Shown piece by piece: positions 1 to 13,369 of a stretch of 64,000 nucleotides of DNA. Positions within the stretch are counted from its first letter, which is position 1, and each line of letters begins with the position of its first letter. The translations under genes and the position numbers were made by a program. Below the pieces are notes generated by a model, which was not told the DNA's origin, searched no databases, and saw nothing but the letters and a program-made list of their open reading frames with translations. Origin of the DNA: Manduca sexta (lineage: Eukaryota > Arthropoda > Insecta > Lepidoptera > Sphingidae); contig NC_051138.1 in the NCBI RefSeq assembly GCF_014839805.1, positions 5,640,983 through 5,704,982 on the forward strand, in the 5' to 3' direction.

Positions 1-779
1 AAGAAATGTTAGTAACTTTAGATCGCTAAGTTATGTGTTCGAATTGTAAAAGGTGTACGGAATCAAATAAGTAGTTGGTGATTGATGTATGACCAAACTA
101 TTGTTGAACCACAAACCTTAATGACTTTTGTCTTCCATAAAACTTATTAATAGCCTAAATTATTCAATGAATTTATTTATTCTCTCAATGTTGTACTTAT
201 ATCTAAGGTAATTTAAAAACCAACTAGGCAAAATTGGTTTAAAATTCACCGCGGGCCGGGGTAGTGAGTAAAATTTGAGATCAATAAGCGATTTCCCCGA
301 GACACCGGATGCGGTCCGTTGGGCACAAGTTCAATTATTATTGAATTTCCTATGTCCCCAGTGAGAGCTACACCATGCATATTGAGAAAACCTTACAGTG
401 TAGAGATTCCCTTTAAGTAACAAATTAATTTACTTACTAACATTGCACATAAATAAAAAACATTTTTATATGTTTAAACAATAATTAACTGTAAATCAAT
501 AGACGATTTAACGTCTCCCAACAAAATTAACCCCTATAGAAGAAAATTCATTAAACAAACTTTTCTCCTTAGAGTCCGTAGCTTCTTGTTTTTGTTTGTT
601 TCTATAATTAAAAAGCCACTTTGTCGCCTCCGTTTGCCACTTTATACATTTGCATACAGTTTATTTATAGAGTACTAAAGCTATTAATTTTGTTGGTATT
701 TTATGTATGAAGTGTGTAATTGCCCATTGATACGACAGTCCGCCATCAGTTAGCATTTGGTCAGGGCTAGTGCACACTG

Positions 780-945
780 TAGGAGGCACACGGGTGGGCA
801 CATTACCTTCGCCCGGTGGCCGGCTGTCTCATTCTAGTGTCGCCAGTCGCCAATCGCCAGTTTTGAACGGAGTTCTAACTCCCAACCGTCTGGCGCTAAC
901 ACGCAACTCCGGCTCAGTAGTTCATACGCTCCGATGGGCAATTTG
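780..945. other. GC-rich island with short tandem repeat
   Basis: The region is GC-rich compared with its surroundings and contains TCGCCAG, TCGCCAA, TCGCCAG in tandem at about 839-860. A frame of 65 codons is open over it but has no family signature and no paired splice sites that fit dac phase, so I do not call an exon. Confidence 0.35.
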
Positions 946-1804
946 TAAATTGTGGCTTAAAATTTAGTAAATTTGTTTGTTTGTTATCTCCCCTCATAAC
1001 TTATTTATGTATGAAAAATGTGAACATAACTACAATACAGACATACTATTGTATAATTCATACATTGAGATAAGACAGAAGACAAAGAAAAAATTAAATC
1101 GCTAGAAAGCTGTTTATACAGGTACACATAAATTAGCGAAGGAAACAATCGTAAACAGCCGTGATTACTGTAATTATAGAACAACGAGTGCAGCGTGTGA
1201 TTACAGTTATTAAATCAATTGACACATGATGCGTGAAGTCGATAGTATCGAAATTGATATTATGATCGTGGCAAACGCAACACGACTGCATTGCCGCACT
1301 TCTCACTGATTCGGTGTCGCACTAATGTCACGAGCCGTTTACATATTAGCCACACACAGACACGATTTTTTTTTGTTATAAATGGCCTTGTTAATGCCGC
1401 AAAATCAAAATATTTTATCGTTACTTTCATTAAACCACGGAAAGGATACCGATCAAACCACAATATTACAGCAGTACATGGCACGTCTAATTATAAAGTT
1501 AATTCATTACGTATGAATTTCATATAAATCCCGTGAAAGTTCGTTTCAACTCCTTAATATAACGCGGAAACATTATAACATTCATTAAAAGACGTTCTAA
1601 CATTTTCACATGCAATCATAAATTCTAATTTGTAGCGCTCACGGATCTGGTTACCACCTCGCCTTCGGTTTTCCAACTCATTGTATGTTACTCCCAAGAC
1701 ATCGCAGCCCCAAAGTGTACATACAAAATTAATTAGACAAAATCTCGGGGTCTTGTAATATTTTATTATTATTTCCTGTGCGAGATATTTTATTAGCACG
1801 TTAC

Positions 1805-1835
1805 ATTCATTACTTTTCTCTTAAATGTAATGAAT
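1805..1835. repeat. 9-bp hairpin, 13-nt loop
   Basis: ATTCATTAC (1805-1813) and GTAATGAAT (1827-1835) are exact reverse complements in AT-rich DNA. Chance is possible. Confidence 0.6.
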
Positions 1836-4800
1836 CTGAATAGGATCTTGATGGGCGGCGCTTTGCGTGTGTGTTTTCTTCGTCTACAAGTTTATAATTA
1901 TAGTAGTGGTAATTACAAGGTTGCTCATATTGTGAAACCTTGAGTTTCGTTTCGTTATCTGGCTACAAATGTTGACGGTTTGTTAAATTAAACGTCGAGT
2001 ACTGAACTGCTATTTTCTTAATTATAAAACGCCTCTCTGTATTTTGTCCGCACTGTGTTAACTTATCTTTTTGTTTGTTTAGACTTTTTTACTATTATAC
2101 AAATGTGTTCATTGAAATTTTTCATAATTAGGGTGTTGCATTCAACACCTCAACACTGATCTGGAAAATAGGTCACGTCAGTCTCAGCAGTTAGACACTA
2201 AGCAACCCAACGTGTATGTTACAATGTCTATACAGACTTTCCTTTATATAGACTATCTCTTATCCAATTACTTGAACATTTTTAGAATTGCTCATAACCA
2301 GAATTACGGACATTTTCTGCGCAAACAAGAATAAGATAATGAGTTCCGAAGGATCCATTCCCGGTAATTGTTAGCAAAACACTTCGTAAATACCAAATCA
2401 AAGACACTTGAAATGTAAGCTTAAGTTAAGACTCTATAGTACCCCCGATAAGGGAAGACTCAACACAAGAATTAGCTTTGTTAAATAGTGGTCAATCTGT
2501 GTGAGTATCCGTTCGGCACGAGCCAACACCGGATTCTACTTAACGCTGATGTGTTGTGCTGTGATACGTGCCTTTCAGCCTTTGCACTGCCGCTGTTTAT
2601 GTCTCTAATGCGCACTGTGAACGGAATAGCTAAGAAGAAGTCGTTAGACCAAAGACAGATATAATTAGATGGTACTTTTGTGTAATGAAGGACTGTGATG
2701 CCGAAGTCAAACGACATAAAAAGACATCGAGCTGATTCACAATAATTGAAGGTTTAGTTTTATTTGGATAATCAAATATCGTCGTCAAATAACTTAGAAT
2801 GAAATCAAACAAATCATTTTAGGGATCAATTGTTTGAAAGAGTTTTCACCCTTGTTGATTGCACAGCTCCAAACAATTGATATGCATGCGTTGTACGAAG
2901 CGGTTGATTCTGTCCAGTTGGCAAAATCTAATCATCTGCATTACTTACGCACTCGCGGAGCTCATACTGCGCTTCATTTCATCACAATATCCCACCCTAA
3001 ACGGGTTTCGAGTTAGATTTGTTGTTTTCCATTGCTTTTTAAACGTTAATGTGTCTATGTTAATGTGAAACTCGCCAGACTTAAAAAGTTAGTATAGGCT
3101 ACAACTGATTTTTAGAAAGCTATTTGGGTAGCTAATAAATTATTATAATTTTGATCACTGATTGTTAATAAGGTTTTTCGATGTAAAATACGATCTGATG
3201 TGTGAAAATTTCTTTATGAATAGTGATAAATAATATTTTAACATTAAATATAGGAATGGCGGAGTAATAAATGTGCTTGGTGATTAATAGAACATAGAGA
3301 ATTTATAAAATACCCTCGTACAAGGAGAAAACTCGTCACGCATTCTGCAAGCAATTCAGTTATCAGTTCACGTACAAGATTCCGAAGGATGTGGCGAGAA
3401 ATCTGTCATATTACTTAAGCTCAATATCAGCTCGAAGAAGACGATAAACTTTTTAAAAACATGGACTATTAACGTCCAAACAAATACCTCGCTGCAGTCT
3501 TAAAAAGACGTATTAACGAACACGAACCCAGAACAGATTAAAACAATTTTTCCCTGGCCACAGCCGAGCCTCAAGCAAAAAATGGAACAAAACCACCGAA
3601 GCAACGTTTCAGTGTAAATATTTGCACGGCGTCGTCCACGAAAACTTTCATAGCATTCCTAACTTCGGTGAGACCTTACACTTACAAAATGGATAAGTAT
3701 AAATTGGCCCGTGCAACTTTTATGTTTAAGTAGATATTCACTTGATTTTAAATGACGTTTTATATCATTATCATTATGCGTGATAAAATATTATTTATCG
3801 TTCAATAAGATACGAGCGCTGGTATCGAGCAAGGAACCCTAAAAGTCATTATAACTGATGTCGGTAATTGAATTCCGTACACAAGGTGCACAGGCCCGGT
3901 ATTCCGAATGCGTGCTTCCACGTACTGTCGCGGTCAGGATTTCGCGTGTTTTTCGAATATTTTTCGTCTCCGCGCACTTGAGTGTTCGATAAATGATTCG
4001 ATGGTATTTTGATTATTGTTCGACCTTTATTGTTTTATGTATCGCTGCGTTATAGGAATTTATAGACAACGCGGGTAAAACGTATTTGCTCTTTTAAAAA
4101 AGGTGATATTGTTTGTCTTATATAATTTTATACCATGATTAAGTATGGACAGGTTAAATAGCCTTTTTAATGATAAAGATAAAATAAGTCAAGTATAGAC
4201 CAATGGCTGTACAGTTTGTTAGTGTTAATTCTAAGCGGGATTGCTATTATTTATGGCGCTTACATTTACACAATAAACGTATCTGCATCATTCACTTCAA
4301 TAAAACATAATCACAGAAACAAGCGTATAGCATTCTAGTGTATGACTTTATCAAGCTAAACAAACGGATTGTGTGCACCCCAAATAGGAGGCTTCCGTCA
4401 AACGTACACACAATAGCGCGTGGTCGTCAGATGCGCATTCGACGGTGCAGATTGTGTCTATTAAACCGTGTGTACCTAGCTGCACAATCGAATTGGAGGG
4501 CACTGGCATTTCGGCAATGGCTCTACGATGAGAAATGTTACAGGGAAGGGAACACCGCCTTCTTTGTTTCAAATTTACATGTTTCGAACAAGAAGTTTAA
4601 AATTTTGAAATTCGAATAAGAAAAGTAAGCTATTACGATAAGGCATACAAAGAAGTTTATATTAAAAAAAATATTGCACAGTTTTGTTAGAGCGGCAATA
4701 TTCGAAAGAGAAATGATTCCAATCTAACATTAGTGGTTCAAACTGATTGATTGCCTTTTGGTGCATTAATTCAATTATGGCAGGGGTGACATTTGCAGTG

Positions 4801-6280
4801 AGCGGCGGAATGTATTAACTACTGACGTATGTTGATATGATTGTCCAGTAGTTAAACGATTTCATTTGAATTTGATCACTGGACTGTCCGGCTGTGATAG
4901 TGTTTGCTATTTAGGGGACGAATAGTCAAATGTTCACAATGTTGTTGATGTTACGATTTCATTAGATGACTGTTTATTTTGATAGGTTAATTCTTGTTTT
5001 AATAGCTGATGATGAAGCGGGTTGGCGGAGTGATTAGTGAAAATATTCAAACGTGAGCATAAATCAGAAGAATTGGCGGTGTTTTTTTCGGTGTTTCATT
5101 CGAAAGATACGAAGTTTCTCTGTGACAAAGAGAGAACTATAAGTCTGAACGGTTCATAAATTTACATTTTATAGATTAAACTGGCTTTGACGCAGTTTTA
5201 CCATTTAGAGACTTAGAACCGTCACTTACCTACTAACTATTGCATATTAATAGATAACTGAGTAACAAAGTCGTTTACGTTATTAATACAATTACAATGT
5301 AAGCTGTTGATAATAAAAAATCAACACCATAAAATATCGAACGACAATAACCACCCTTCAAAAACCAAATTCAATTCCAAATGATTCCTTAAAGCGAAAC
5401 ACGTAAGACAATTTCCGTGTTACTATGGGGTAAAACAGTGTCAAATTATGATATCAATATTACATTTCCTACATAAGTTACATGTAGAGCAGGCATCGAT
5501 AACCCTTCATTCCAAACATAATGTACGCATAATTGGCGTAACATTTCCATTGCGAACCCTTTCAAGGCACCGTAACGTTACGGCCTACATGTTATTTAAT
5601 TACACAATCTCGAGAACAATGAGAATTATACCGACTCCTTTACTTGTCTCAAATGCAAAGGGTTGCGGCCGACGCAGGCCCGAATTGGGTGACAACCGAC
5701 AAGTGACATTGCACCTTCGTGTAAAGGTAAGGTGTTGGCATTGGCTTTTGATACAGTGTGATTAGTTTATTGTTTTTATCCCCGAAATAATTAAAAGTGT
5801 TTTGACTTTGTTGTCAGTCTGTTGTTGTAAAAAAGAAGAACCATTTTTATTTTTGTCTGGTTTCATTTATTGTAGTGTTAAATGAGAATATGTTAAACCG
5901 TGGATAGCCCGATTGTTGAGTGCTATTATTTTTTTCTTAGACAATTTCCATTTATACAATTATATAAAAGTAATATTTTTAATTTAATACCTAAAACATT
6001 TTTGATAGAATTCAAATTGTGACAAAAATTTGGTTCGCATATTTCAAATGTCGAATTATTTTTACCATAAATAAATCTATATTTATCAGTACGTCCCTGT
6101 GTTAATTTTCCAGAAGATATGAGTGGAACGCCTCAGAATCATAAGGCGAGTGCGGGATAGTTCCGATCTCCCTCCAACTAACATAAAATCTTTCGTAATG
6201 AAGGAGCCAAGCCCTTCAATTGTGTCCCTAGCCCTGGGAATATGTAGTTCGACTCAATTATAAACGAATATATCAAAATG

Positions 6281-6604
6281 TGACGGGCGATAGCCTAGTT
6301 GGGTGTGGAACGGACTGCCGAGACGAATGTCCGCAGGTTCAAATCCCAAGGGCACACACCTCTGACTTTTCTAAAATCATGTGTGTATTCTTTGTGAATT
6401 TATCGTTTGCTTTAACAGTGAAGGAAAACATCGTGAGGAAACCTGCACATCTGAGAAGTTCCCTGTAGGAATTTCGAAGGTGTGTGAAGTCTACCAATCC
6501 GCACTAGGCCAGCGTGGTGGACTAAGGCCTAATCCCTCTCAGTAAGTAGTAGAGGAGGCTCATGCTCAGCAGTGGGCAAGTATATAATACAGGGCTGATA
6601 TTAT
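6281..6604 (+). mobile_element. tRNA-derived SINE, near full length
   Basis: The 5' head has an RNA polymerase III A box (TAGCCTAGTTGG, 6291-6302) and B box (GGTTCAAATCC, 6336-6346), so the element is tRNA-derived. The body ends in CAGTGGGCAAGTATATAATA, CAGGGCTGATA and a TAT/TTA-rich tail. It is flanked by a 12-bp duplication TATATCAAAATG (6269-6280 and 6605-6616), direct proof of insertion. It needs a LINE partner for movement (established for SINEs). The family is of a kind I know from Lepidoptera, but I do not assign a name. It lies opposite to dac transcription. Confidence 0.92.
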
Positions 6605-9571
6605 TATATCAAAATGATTGAGTAAGACGTTTCCACGGAACCTTAGCCTTGGCGCCATTTTACTAAACATTTTGCAAGCATTGCTCTTTCTCGTAACGAC
6701 TTTTCATTATAACAAAATAAAATAATGTACGAAAACGTACTAGTAGTTCATTTCTGCGAGTCCTAAGAAACTAAATATATTTTGCATTCCGAATATGTTT
6801 TCGAGACAATAATTTCTAGGTCATTCGGTGAATTGGACAAAATGTACCATTACTACGCAAATGATTTTAATTAAACAAATTCGTTACCGACAGATGAAAC
6901 ATTCACCGAAACCAATCGTAGCGTAACGTTAGAAATCAACAAAGGAATCGTGTTTATTAGAGAGGAACATTAAATTTACCTCAAATAAAATATCAAAAGT
7001 TAGTATTTAATTTTCAAAAGCGGAGGATTTACTAGTATCATCTCTGTATAATGGAAGCTCGGTGGGTGCAGTACTAAAGCGTTAGATTCCGATACGATAG
7101 CGCATTCAATACAATATCTATTATGAATGGACGGACGTTCCGCGCCCGTTGATTAGCTCCGCCGGGCTCTATTCCAATTTTCATGGCGGAATATCGGCCG
7201 CCCTGATTAATTATTATTGGTACTCGTCACTCGCTGGTCAGACTTATCAAACTCGAAAAACGTATGTAACTTTGTAATGTTTTATTGAAAAAACAAATAA
7301 ATCATTGCAATTTCAGGGATATTCCATTGAATAAATAATTTAAATAAAACAATAAATATTTTCGAGTTGTGCTTGTTTCTAGTCCGTAAGTTTTCGCAAA
7401 CGTTTAAGTAGACATTAATCCCGTGTGTTTACGATGAGCAGTTAACACACTTCCCGAACATGTTTCATTGTTATTGCACTCCATTATCTTCCATCATAAC
7501 CTGGCCAGAATATGAATATATTTGTAAACTGATATTTAAATGGCCAGGCATGAATGCTGATTACCTACAATTATAATTTTCGTAATAATACACTGGCATT
7601 TGAACGGGCAGTAGTTTACTTGACTGACTACTTGAGCGAGTGCGGAGGACAGGATCACGAGATGAAATAGTAATTGAATAATAATATAGTTTTAACAGAA
7701 ACATGTGTAGCATCGGTATACAGCTAGAGCGAAATAGATCATCTGCGTGTCTTTATTTAGATACATTATGCCCTAAATTACAATGACATAAGACTGTACT
7801 TAATTAAGTTAATAAGCTTTACAATTGTAATTAGAATACACAACAAATACAGTATTTCAAACACTAACGGACGTTTATAGTTTTAAACCACTGACCATAT
7901 CCAAAGCATCGGTATAGTGTTATCATTAATGACGCGTAAAAGATACCCCTGTTTGATTGTGTCCGAAAAAAGAAAATATATTTATTTATAATGTTTATTT
8001 CATTAACATTTTCGTTTGTAAGGTTTAACTTAGTTTTAATTTATGTTATCTATTGTCAATAGCTTGTATTACCAAAAAAAAACCACCGAAACCCATTAGG
8101 ATAAAGACAGATAGACTGGCCGACTTTAAAATTATATCATAAAAATCAGTTATTAGCCCTAAATTACTCATACAGTATACTTCTATAGTAATACCAAACC
8201 GTTATTGTTCAGGAGATCTGTTATGAATAAAAAGTAAACATTTTGGGGTTCTGAGAGTCAACAGGCCAGTTTGCTATCGTGACCTAAAGTTGTATTTCAT
8301 AGCGCGGACGGTCGCAGCGCTATCTGATGATTGGTTTTTGGCAATTAACAGTATTGCTCACATCCCAATCGAGTTCATTCACCGTGTGAATTATGTATTG
8401 AGCCCTGATTCCCTCTTTGTTGCGTCACTGTATTTACATCTACACTGCGTTAATATGCCACTATTATCTTGATACGATTTTAGAACGAGGAAAAATTATA
8501 GCGAGTATTTAAAACAATAATTAAACCTATTTTAATGCAAAAAGGAGGTAATTTGCATGTAATTTACCTCGGCGACTAATGCAATAACAAATGATTAACG
8601 GAATTTCTTCAGACACCCTAATTATTTGAGATCCAGTTTTAGTATTTTACATAATTTCGTTTTACAGTAAATCGGAATAATTAGATTGGAAACGCTTAAA
8701 TAAGTTCGCCGTAAAATGTCAATTTGGTTACTCTATTTCCTTAAAAATCAACAGATTAACTGAACTAACAACAAAGGTGCTAACTTGGCAGCGAATAAGT
8801 TGTCAAAAAGCTTTTAAACTAGATCGAAGATTGCCCAGTAGTCTAGAAAATCCATTACCTAGGGCTCACACGGATGTTACAAAGCCAACATTTCTTTGAT
8901 TTTTCTTTAGCTAATTGACTTTATTTTTATAACCGTGTTTGGCTTCTAATACTTTAAGTATTTTAATGCTTACAAAGTCATTATAACACATGTTTCAGAG
9001 ACAATTATTGTTTGGATTTTATGCTACGACAGGCTCACTGCACCCTGTCAGCCCTTTATTAACATTTAAATTTATATTACATTAACACAAGAGAAATGCC
9101 TACCTCGATAAAATATCTACATCACCTTTACATCCTCTGTGACATGTAAAATTGCTCTCGCCGTTGAATTTATCTAAAATGTTTCGCATTTATTTGGTGT
9201 AAAGTTGAATTTAGCTTATCGTCTAATAACATCAATAGAATTAAACCCTTTGTCTCAAGGCTTCGGAGCACCGCGGCCATATCGCTTGACATTTGTACAA
9301 AGGTTACCTCCATTCTGTTGGTTTTCTTTTTGCTTGACACAATGTAGTATTGCTGAAGAAAGGGTACTTTGCTGGTATAACCTTTGCGTTTGTTAGGGGA
9401 ATGTTTTGGTTAGAAATTACGTCGAATGCGACATGAAAACAGATATTTATATTTTATTTACACTAATCAAAACTCAGTAGCGTTTATGCCGTACATTATT
9501 GGTGTCAATTTATACCGACCTATACACATAAATTTATTTTCCAATTACTTTGCGTTGACCTACAGCACCGT

Positions 9572-9631
9572 AGTAATGGGTTGGGTATACGAGTAATTGT
9601 ATACAACAAACAAAACCCAACCTTCATTACT
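9572..9631. repeat. nested foldback, 15-bp arms
   Basis: The arms AGTAATGGGTTGGGT (9572-9586) and ACCCAACCTTCATTACT (9615-9631) pair over 15 bp with a 2-nt bulge. A second inverted repeat GTATAC/GTATAC (9585-9590, 9599-9604) lies inside and shares two bases with the left arm. Confidence 0.8.
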
Positions 9632-10391
9632 TCTAAGGGAAATTATTTCGGTTAATAAATGATGTAATTATGTTAATTATAAACGTCAAAACAAACCGTA
9701 AACTATCATTGAAGCGATAAGTTAAAGTTAGCGTTGACACACATGGACGTGTCTACACCAAATGCAAATAAACGCCTACGGCATCAACGGCTATAACAAG
9801 GTTTTTAAAACTGAATATTATTTACGTAAATATCTCATAATTAAATATACCAATAACTACAAAATACGTATTTTTTTCACGAAGCAATTCTGATGTGAAG
9901 GCACGAAACAAATTACAATCATAACGCATAAGTAATATAATAGAATAATAGTTATAATGTTGGGAATAAATAAAGCGGCAAGGAAGACAATGGTCCTGTA
10001 ACGAGATCTCCTGTTAATTGTAGCGAATGCGGAGCGAGCCACTGATCGGAGATTTATGAAGGCATTGAAATTACACCCTATTTGTTCTTTTGAAAGAGAA
10101 CGCTGTTTGGTGTTCGTAGGAACAATATACGACGTTAGTGTACTCTTTGTCATAATATTCTTATATATTTTTCTTATGGCGTGTGTCTCTTTCCAGCATT
10201 GTTAGTCACTTTAATCTTCTTTATAGCAAGTTTGGTAGAAGTCACAAAAGTTATTATCGCTCATGATGAGCCTTTGCACTTTAAAGGAATGGATTGGATG
10301 GGTTTTATCGCTTTAAAATATATATCAGTCTTCTCACCGGCCAAGGAACCTTTACTAACTTTTGTAAATACAAAATATCACGACTACATAC

Positions 10392-10475
10392 CTCTCATCT
10401 TCTGCTCGTCCAATAGTTGTCGTTCCAAGTTGTCTTTCACCTCTCTTTCTCTAAGCACGTCCATTTTCAGTTCAG
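10392..10475 (-). CDS. dac: dachshund internal exon, DACHbox-C coiled coil, 84 nt
   Basis: The exon follows a clean acceptor (tgttacag), completes an Ala codon and encodes ELKMDVLREREVKDNLERQL and LDEQKMR, then G before the donor gtatgt. It continues QISYEKAELKMD of the DACHbox-C coiled coil directly from the exon at 23887-24105, across a 13.4-kb intron. Both borders are phase 1. With the split codons it adds exactly 28 residues, four heptads. The rest of the coiled coil and the stop codon are not in the remaining 10.4 kb as far as I can read, so they lie beyond the left edge. Confidence 0.95.
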
Positions 10476-13345
10476 CTGTAACAAACAAAACATTTATTCC
10501 TTATATAACCATTCTAAAATGTGAAATAATTGATGTCGCAACGTAGATATCGACATCACATAAAATTTGAATTGAATAGAAAACATTATAAAACAAAACG
10601 TTATCATAAACAACATTTTAACTTAAATAAATGGTTCATTGTACACAAAAGGCATTGTATAAATTTAACAGTGAGCTAAACCGGTAACAAGGCCTTCAGC
10701 TAGGGGCCGATTAGAAGCATAAACACGGATTAACTCATTCGGAATCCCAGTACTATTGTGAAGGAGTCGAAATGGGAGATTTGCATAACTTTCAATTAAA
10801 CTAACCTGCCGGAAATTATTAGGGGCAAATGTTTCCGGATTTTGGCACGTTTGTACCTGAATATTAATTAATCATTTTGGCTATTCAAATCAACATTAAA
10901 TTTTAGGTTTAAAATAATAATGACATTCAATATCAAACGAATTTTCTTAGGAGTTATGTGGCTTTTCTAAATAAATACTTTTTAATTTAAGTAAACTCAG
11001 CTTAGCTTATACAGGACGGTAAGCCCCGTTTCAATCAAACTGTAATCTTGGCAATCGATGAGCCTAATATCGAGCCATAAGCATGGGTGAAGGCATTATG
11101 CAGGAGTCAAATTTGAATAGAAAGAGGTCATGCCCGCTCATAGTTTAATTTGGTCCCTTATTCAATTAGGTACCTTAGCGTCTATCTAATGGAGGTCGTA
11201 AGGGGATCAAACTGATTAACTTGCGATCTTAACACTTACTGTTGTATTGCATTCGAGAAAATTAATTTGGGTATGAAGCTAGCTGACAGCGATGTTTTAC
11301 AGAAGGAAATTAATGTTATTAAAATGGATTAGCAGGGAAACATTGGAATGTCTTTAGGAATCGAATACGTCAGGAAAAAGGAGTAAAATACGATAATTAA
11401 ACTTCTAAAAGGCTTACTTTCGAATTAATTAAAGAATCATCTATTACAATAAATTGCATGCTTTTATGACTTCTTACACCCTTTGAAAAACTATCGTGTA
11501 GTTCTATAAGCATCGATTGGTGAAACATTGTCGGTCCCGCAACTATCTTGTTCAATACAACGAGAACTGATTCATTTAATAATTCCGTTAGTGTTTTAAT
11601 TATTCCAATCGCTACGATGTAATTCAATATTTCATTTAAAACGATTGCTATGTTGAGTTTATCGTGTATTTAATGAAGATAATAAACTAGAAATCACCAG
11701 AACCACGGTATAAATTTGCTACACCATTAATGATTTCTACAAGATCATTTGATACATGTTAAATAACATTAAAATTTGTAATTACACAAATAAACGCTAA
11801 CAAGGAAATAACACTAATTAAAACAACAGAAACACAAATAAGTTGCCAATTAAAAGCGACTCAGAGATACAAAACAAAATGTTGCTACTGATATAAATCT
11901 ACAATGATGTGAACATACGAGCAAAGAGTCCGATGAAGGTAGTTGGTCAGCCGATCAGGCACCGTATCGACGTATAAAAATCTTCGCGATAAAACAGAGA
12001 CAAGTTAACTTGTGGGTGCGCATGGTTATAACAAGGCCCCTGGATAAAGGTATGGGTATCGCACAATAGCTATCTCGTATTGGGATCTTGTAAATTGAAA
12101 CGTTGTCTGCTCGCTGTTTGTGATTACCGATCTTATTGTATACTGAATGGTAAGTAGGCTAGTCGTGGAACTATACACAACTTTATAGGGAACATCATTT
12201 TTGTAAATCCAAATGTACTCATTATGCAACTGGATAAAATCATAATAATGGATACTGTATTGGCATAAATTATTATATCATAATGTCTTTGACGCACGAT
12301 ATTTACAGACATTTTTACATAAACAGATCAGAAAATAACTCAAAAATTTTAATTAATTTTCCACAAGAAACCATTCTTGATCTGTAAGCAATACAGATTT
12401 CTTGCATCATTCATTTATTTTGATTTAAAATTGCATCAATCTTAAAACTTCATTGATCGAGAGATTAATTTTGAATCAATCCCGGTGTAAACTATAATTT
12501 AGAGGGCTTTTAGTTAAGGATGGTTTTGCACATGAGACGTAAATTACCTTTACCGAGGGACGGCCATTAAGTCCCGCGTCGGCATGCGACGTATCTCAAC
12601 ATCTTGCGATTTGCGAGTAGAAGCGCCTTAACAAAAGACACCTCAGTGTGGTCTCCGCGCGCTCAGTAGCGTTCGTACTTTGTACCGCTGTATTGTTTCA
12701 ATTTAAAGTAATTGTTCATTCAACATCATTGTATTTAAATAGAACATTTTTTAAGTTATCCTGTTACTTATAAACTATCAATACCTAACACTTCAATCTA
12801 AGTTTAGATATTAAACATTATAAAAATATGTTTAGTAGAAAATTATTGACTAATAAATCATAAAACCCAGACACTAAGAAGAGTCAAAATTAAATTGATC
12901 CTTTGGAAACGTTTATCGACAAAAACAAGAGAAATCCAAAAATATTAAAGCGGAACACTCGATTATTAAATCGATCTTTATGTCGGATCAATCAAATTTA
13001 AAACCTGATCGAGTTGCGTCCGATCGAAAAATTATTACTTTATAAATAAAATAACAATAAAAACGATGCGCCCGCTTCAAGGGAATATATAATTATGGAC
13101 AATTATTGTGATATCGAAACTCAATGGTCGTTAGATGATTGAAAGGATCAAGACCCATAAACAAAAGGCACCATTTTTGATTGCGTAACTTAATAACTCA
13201 GTGGATACAAATAATTAGCTGATAATCGTAATCGATTCACAAACACTTACGTAGTATAGGAAACGGGCGGGACGAAAAGTCAATTTTACTTTTTTGTTGG
13301 GAGTACTCGGGAGCCAAATGTGATTCCCGAGCCTGGAAGGGTCGC

Positions 13346-13369
13346 GAAGAGAAAATTCTATTTCTCTTC
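13346..13369. repeat. 9-bp hairpin, 6-nt loop
   Basis: GAAGAGAAA (13346-13354) and TTTCTCTTC (13361-13369) are exact reverse complements. Confidence 0.7.

Larger units (their letters stand above)
1..10391 (-). other. dac: dac intron (partial, continues left of window)
   Basis: This is intron sequence downstream of the 84-nt DACHbox-C exon; it begins with donor gtatgt at 10391. I searched the minus strand for the arginine-rich end of DACHbox-C and found no convincing exon. The stretch holds one full SINE (6281-6604), a long nested foldback (9572-9631), a 9-bp perfect hairpin (1805-1835), a GC-rich island with a short tandem repeat (about 780-945) and a GC-richer patch at about 7125-7220. The rest is AT-rich and shows nothing I can name. 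Confidence 0.75.

Noticed and set aside
1554..1799. Minus frame with an Arg-rich stretch (ELENRRRGGNQIRERYK)
   Set aside because: Considered as the next dac exon because DACHbox-C continues Arg-rich, but it does not match the family and lacks a fitting acceptor in phase 1.
6284..6360. Possible tRNA gene (A and B boxes present)
   Set aside because: It continues into the SINE body, is flanked by target-site duplications and recurs elsewhere in the window; a tRNA-derived SINE head.
6280..6468. Open frame on the plus strand
   Set aside because: Lies inside the SINE, which is non-coding. The same applies to 32306-32548.
10181..10546. Open frame of 121 codons on the plus strand
   Set aside because: It runs antisense across the 84-nt dac exon and flanking intron; a shadow frame.
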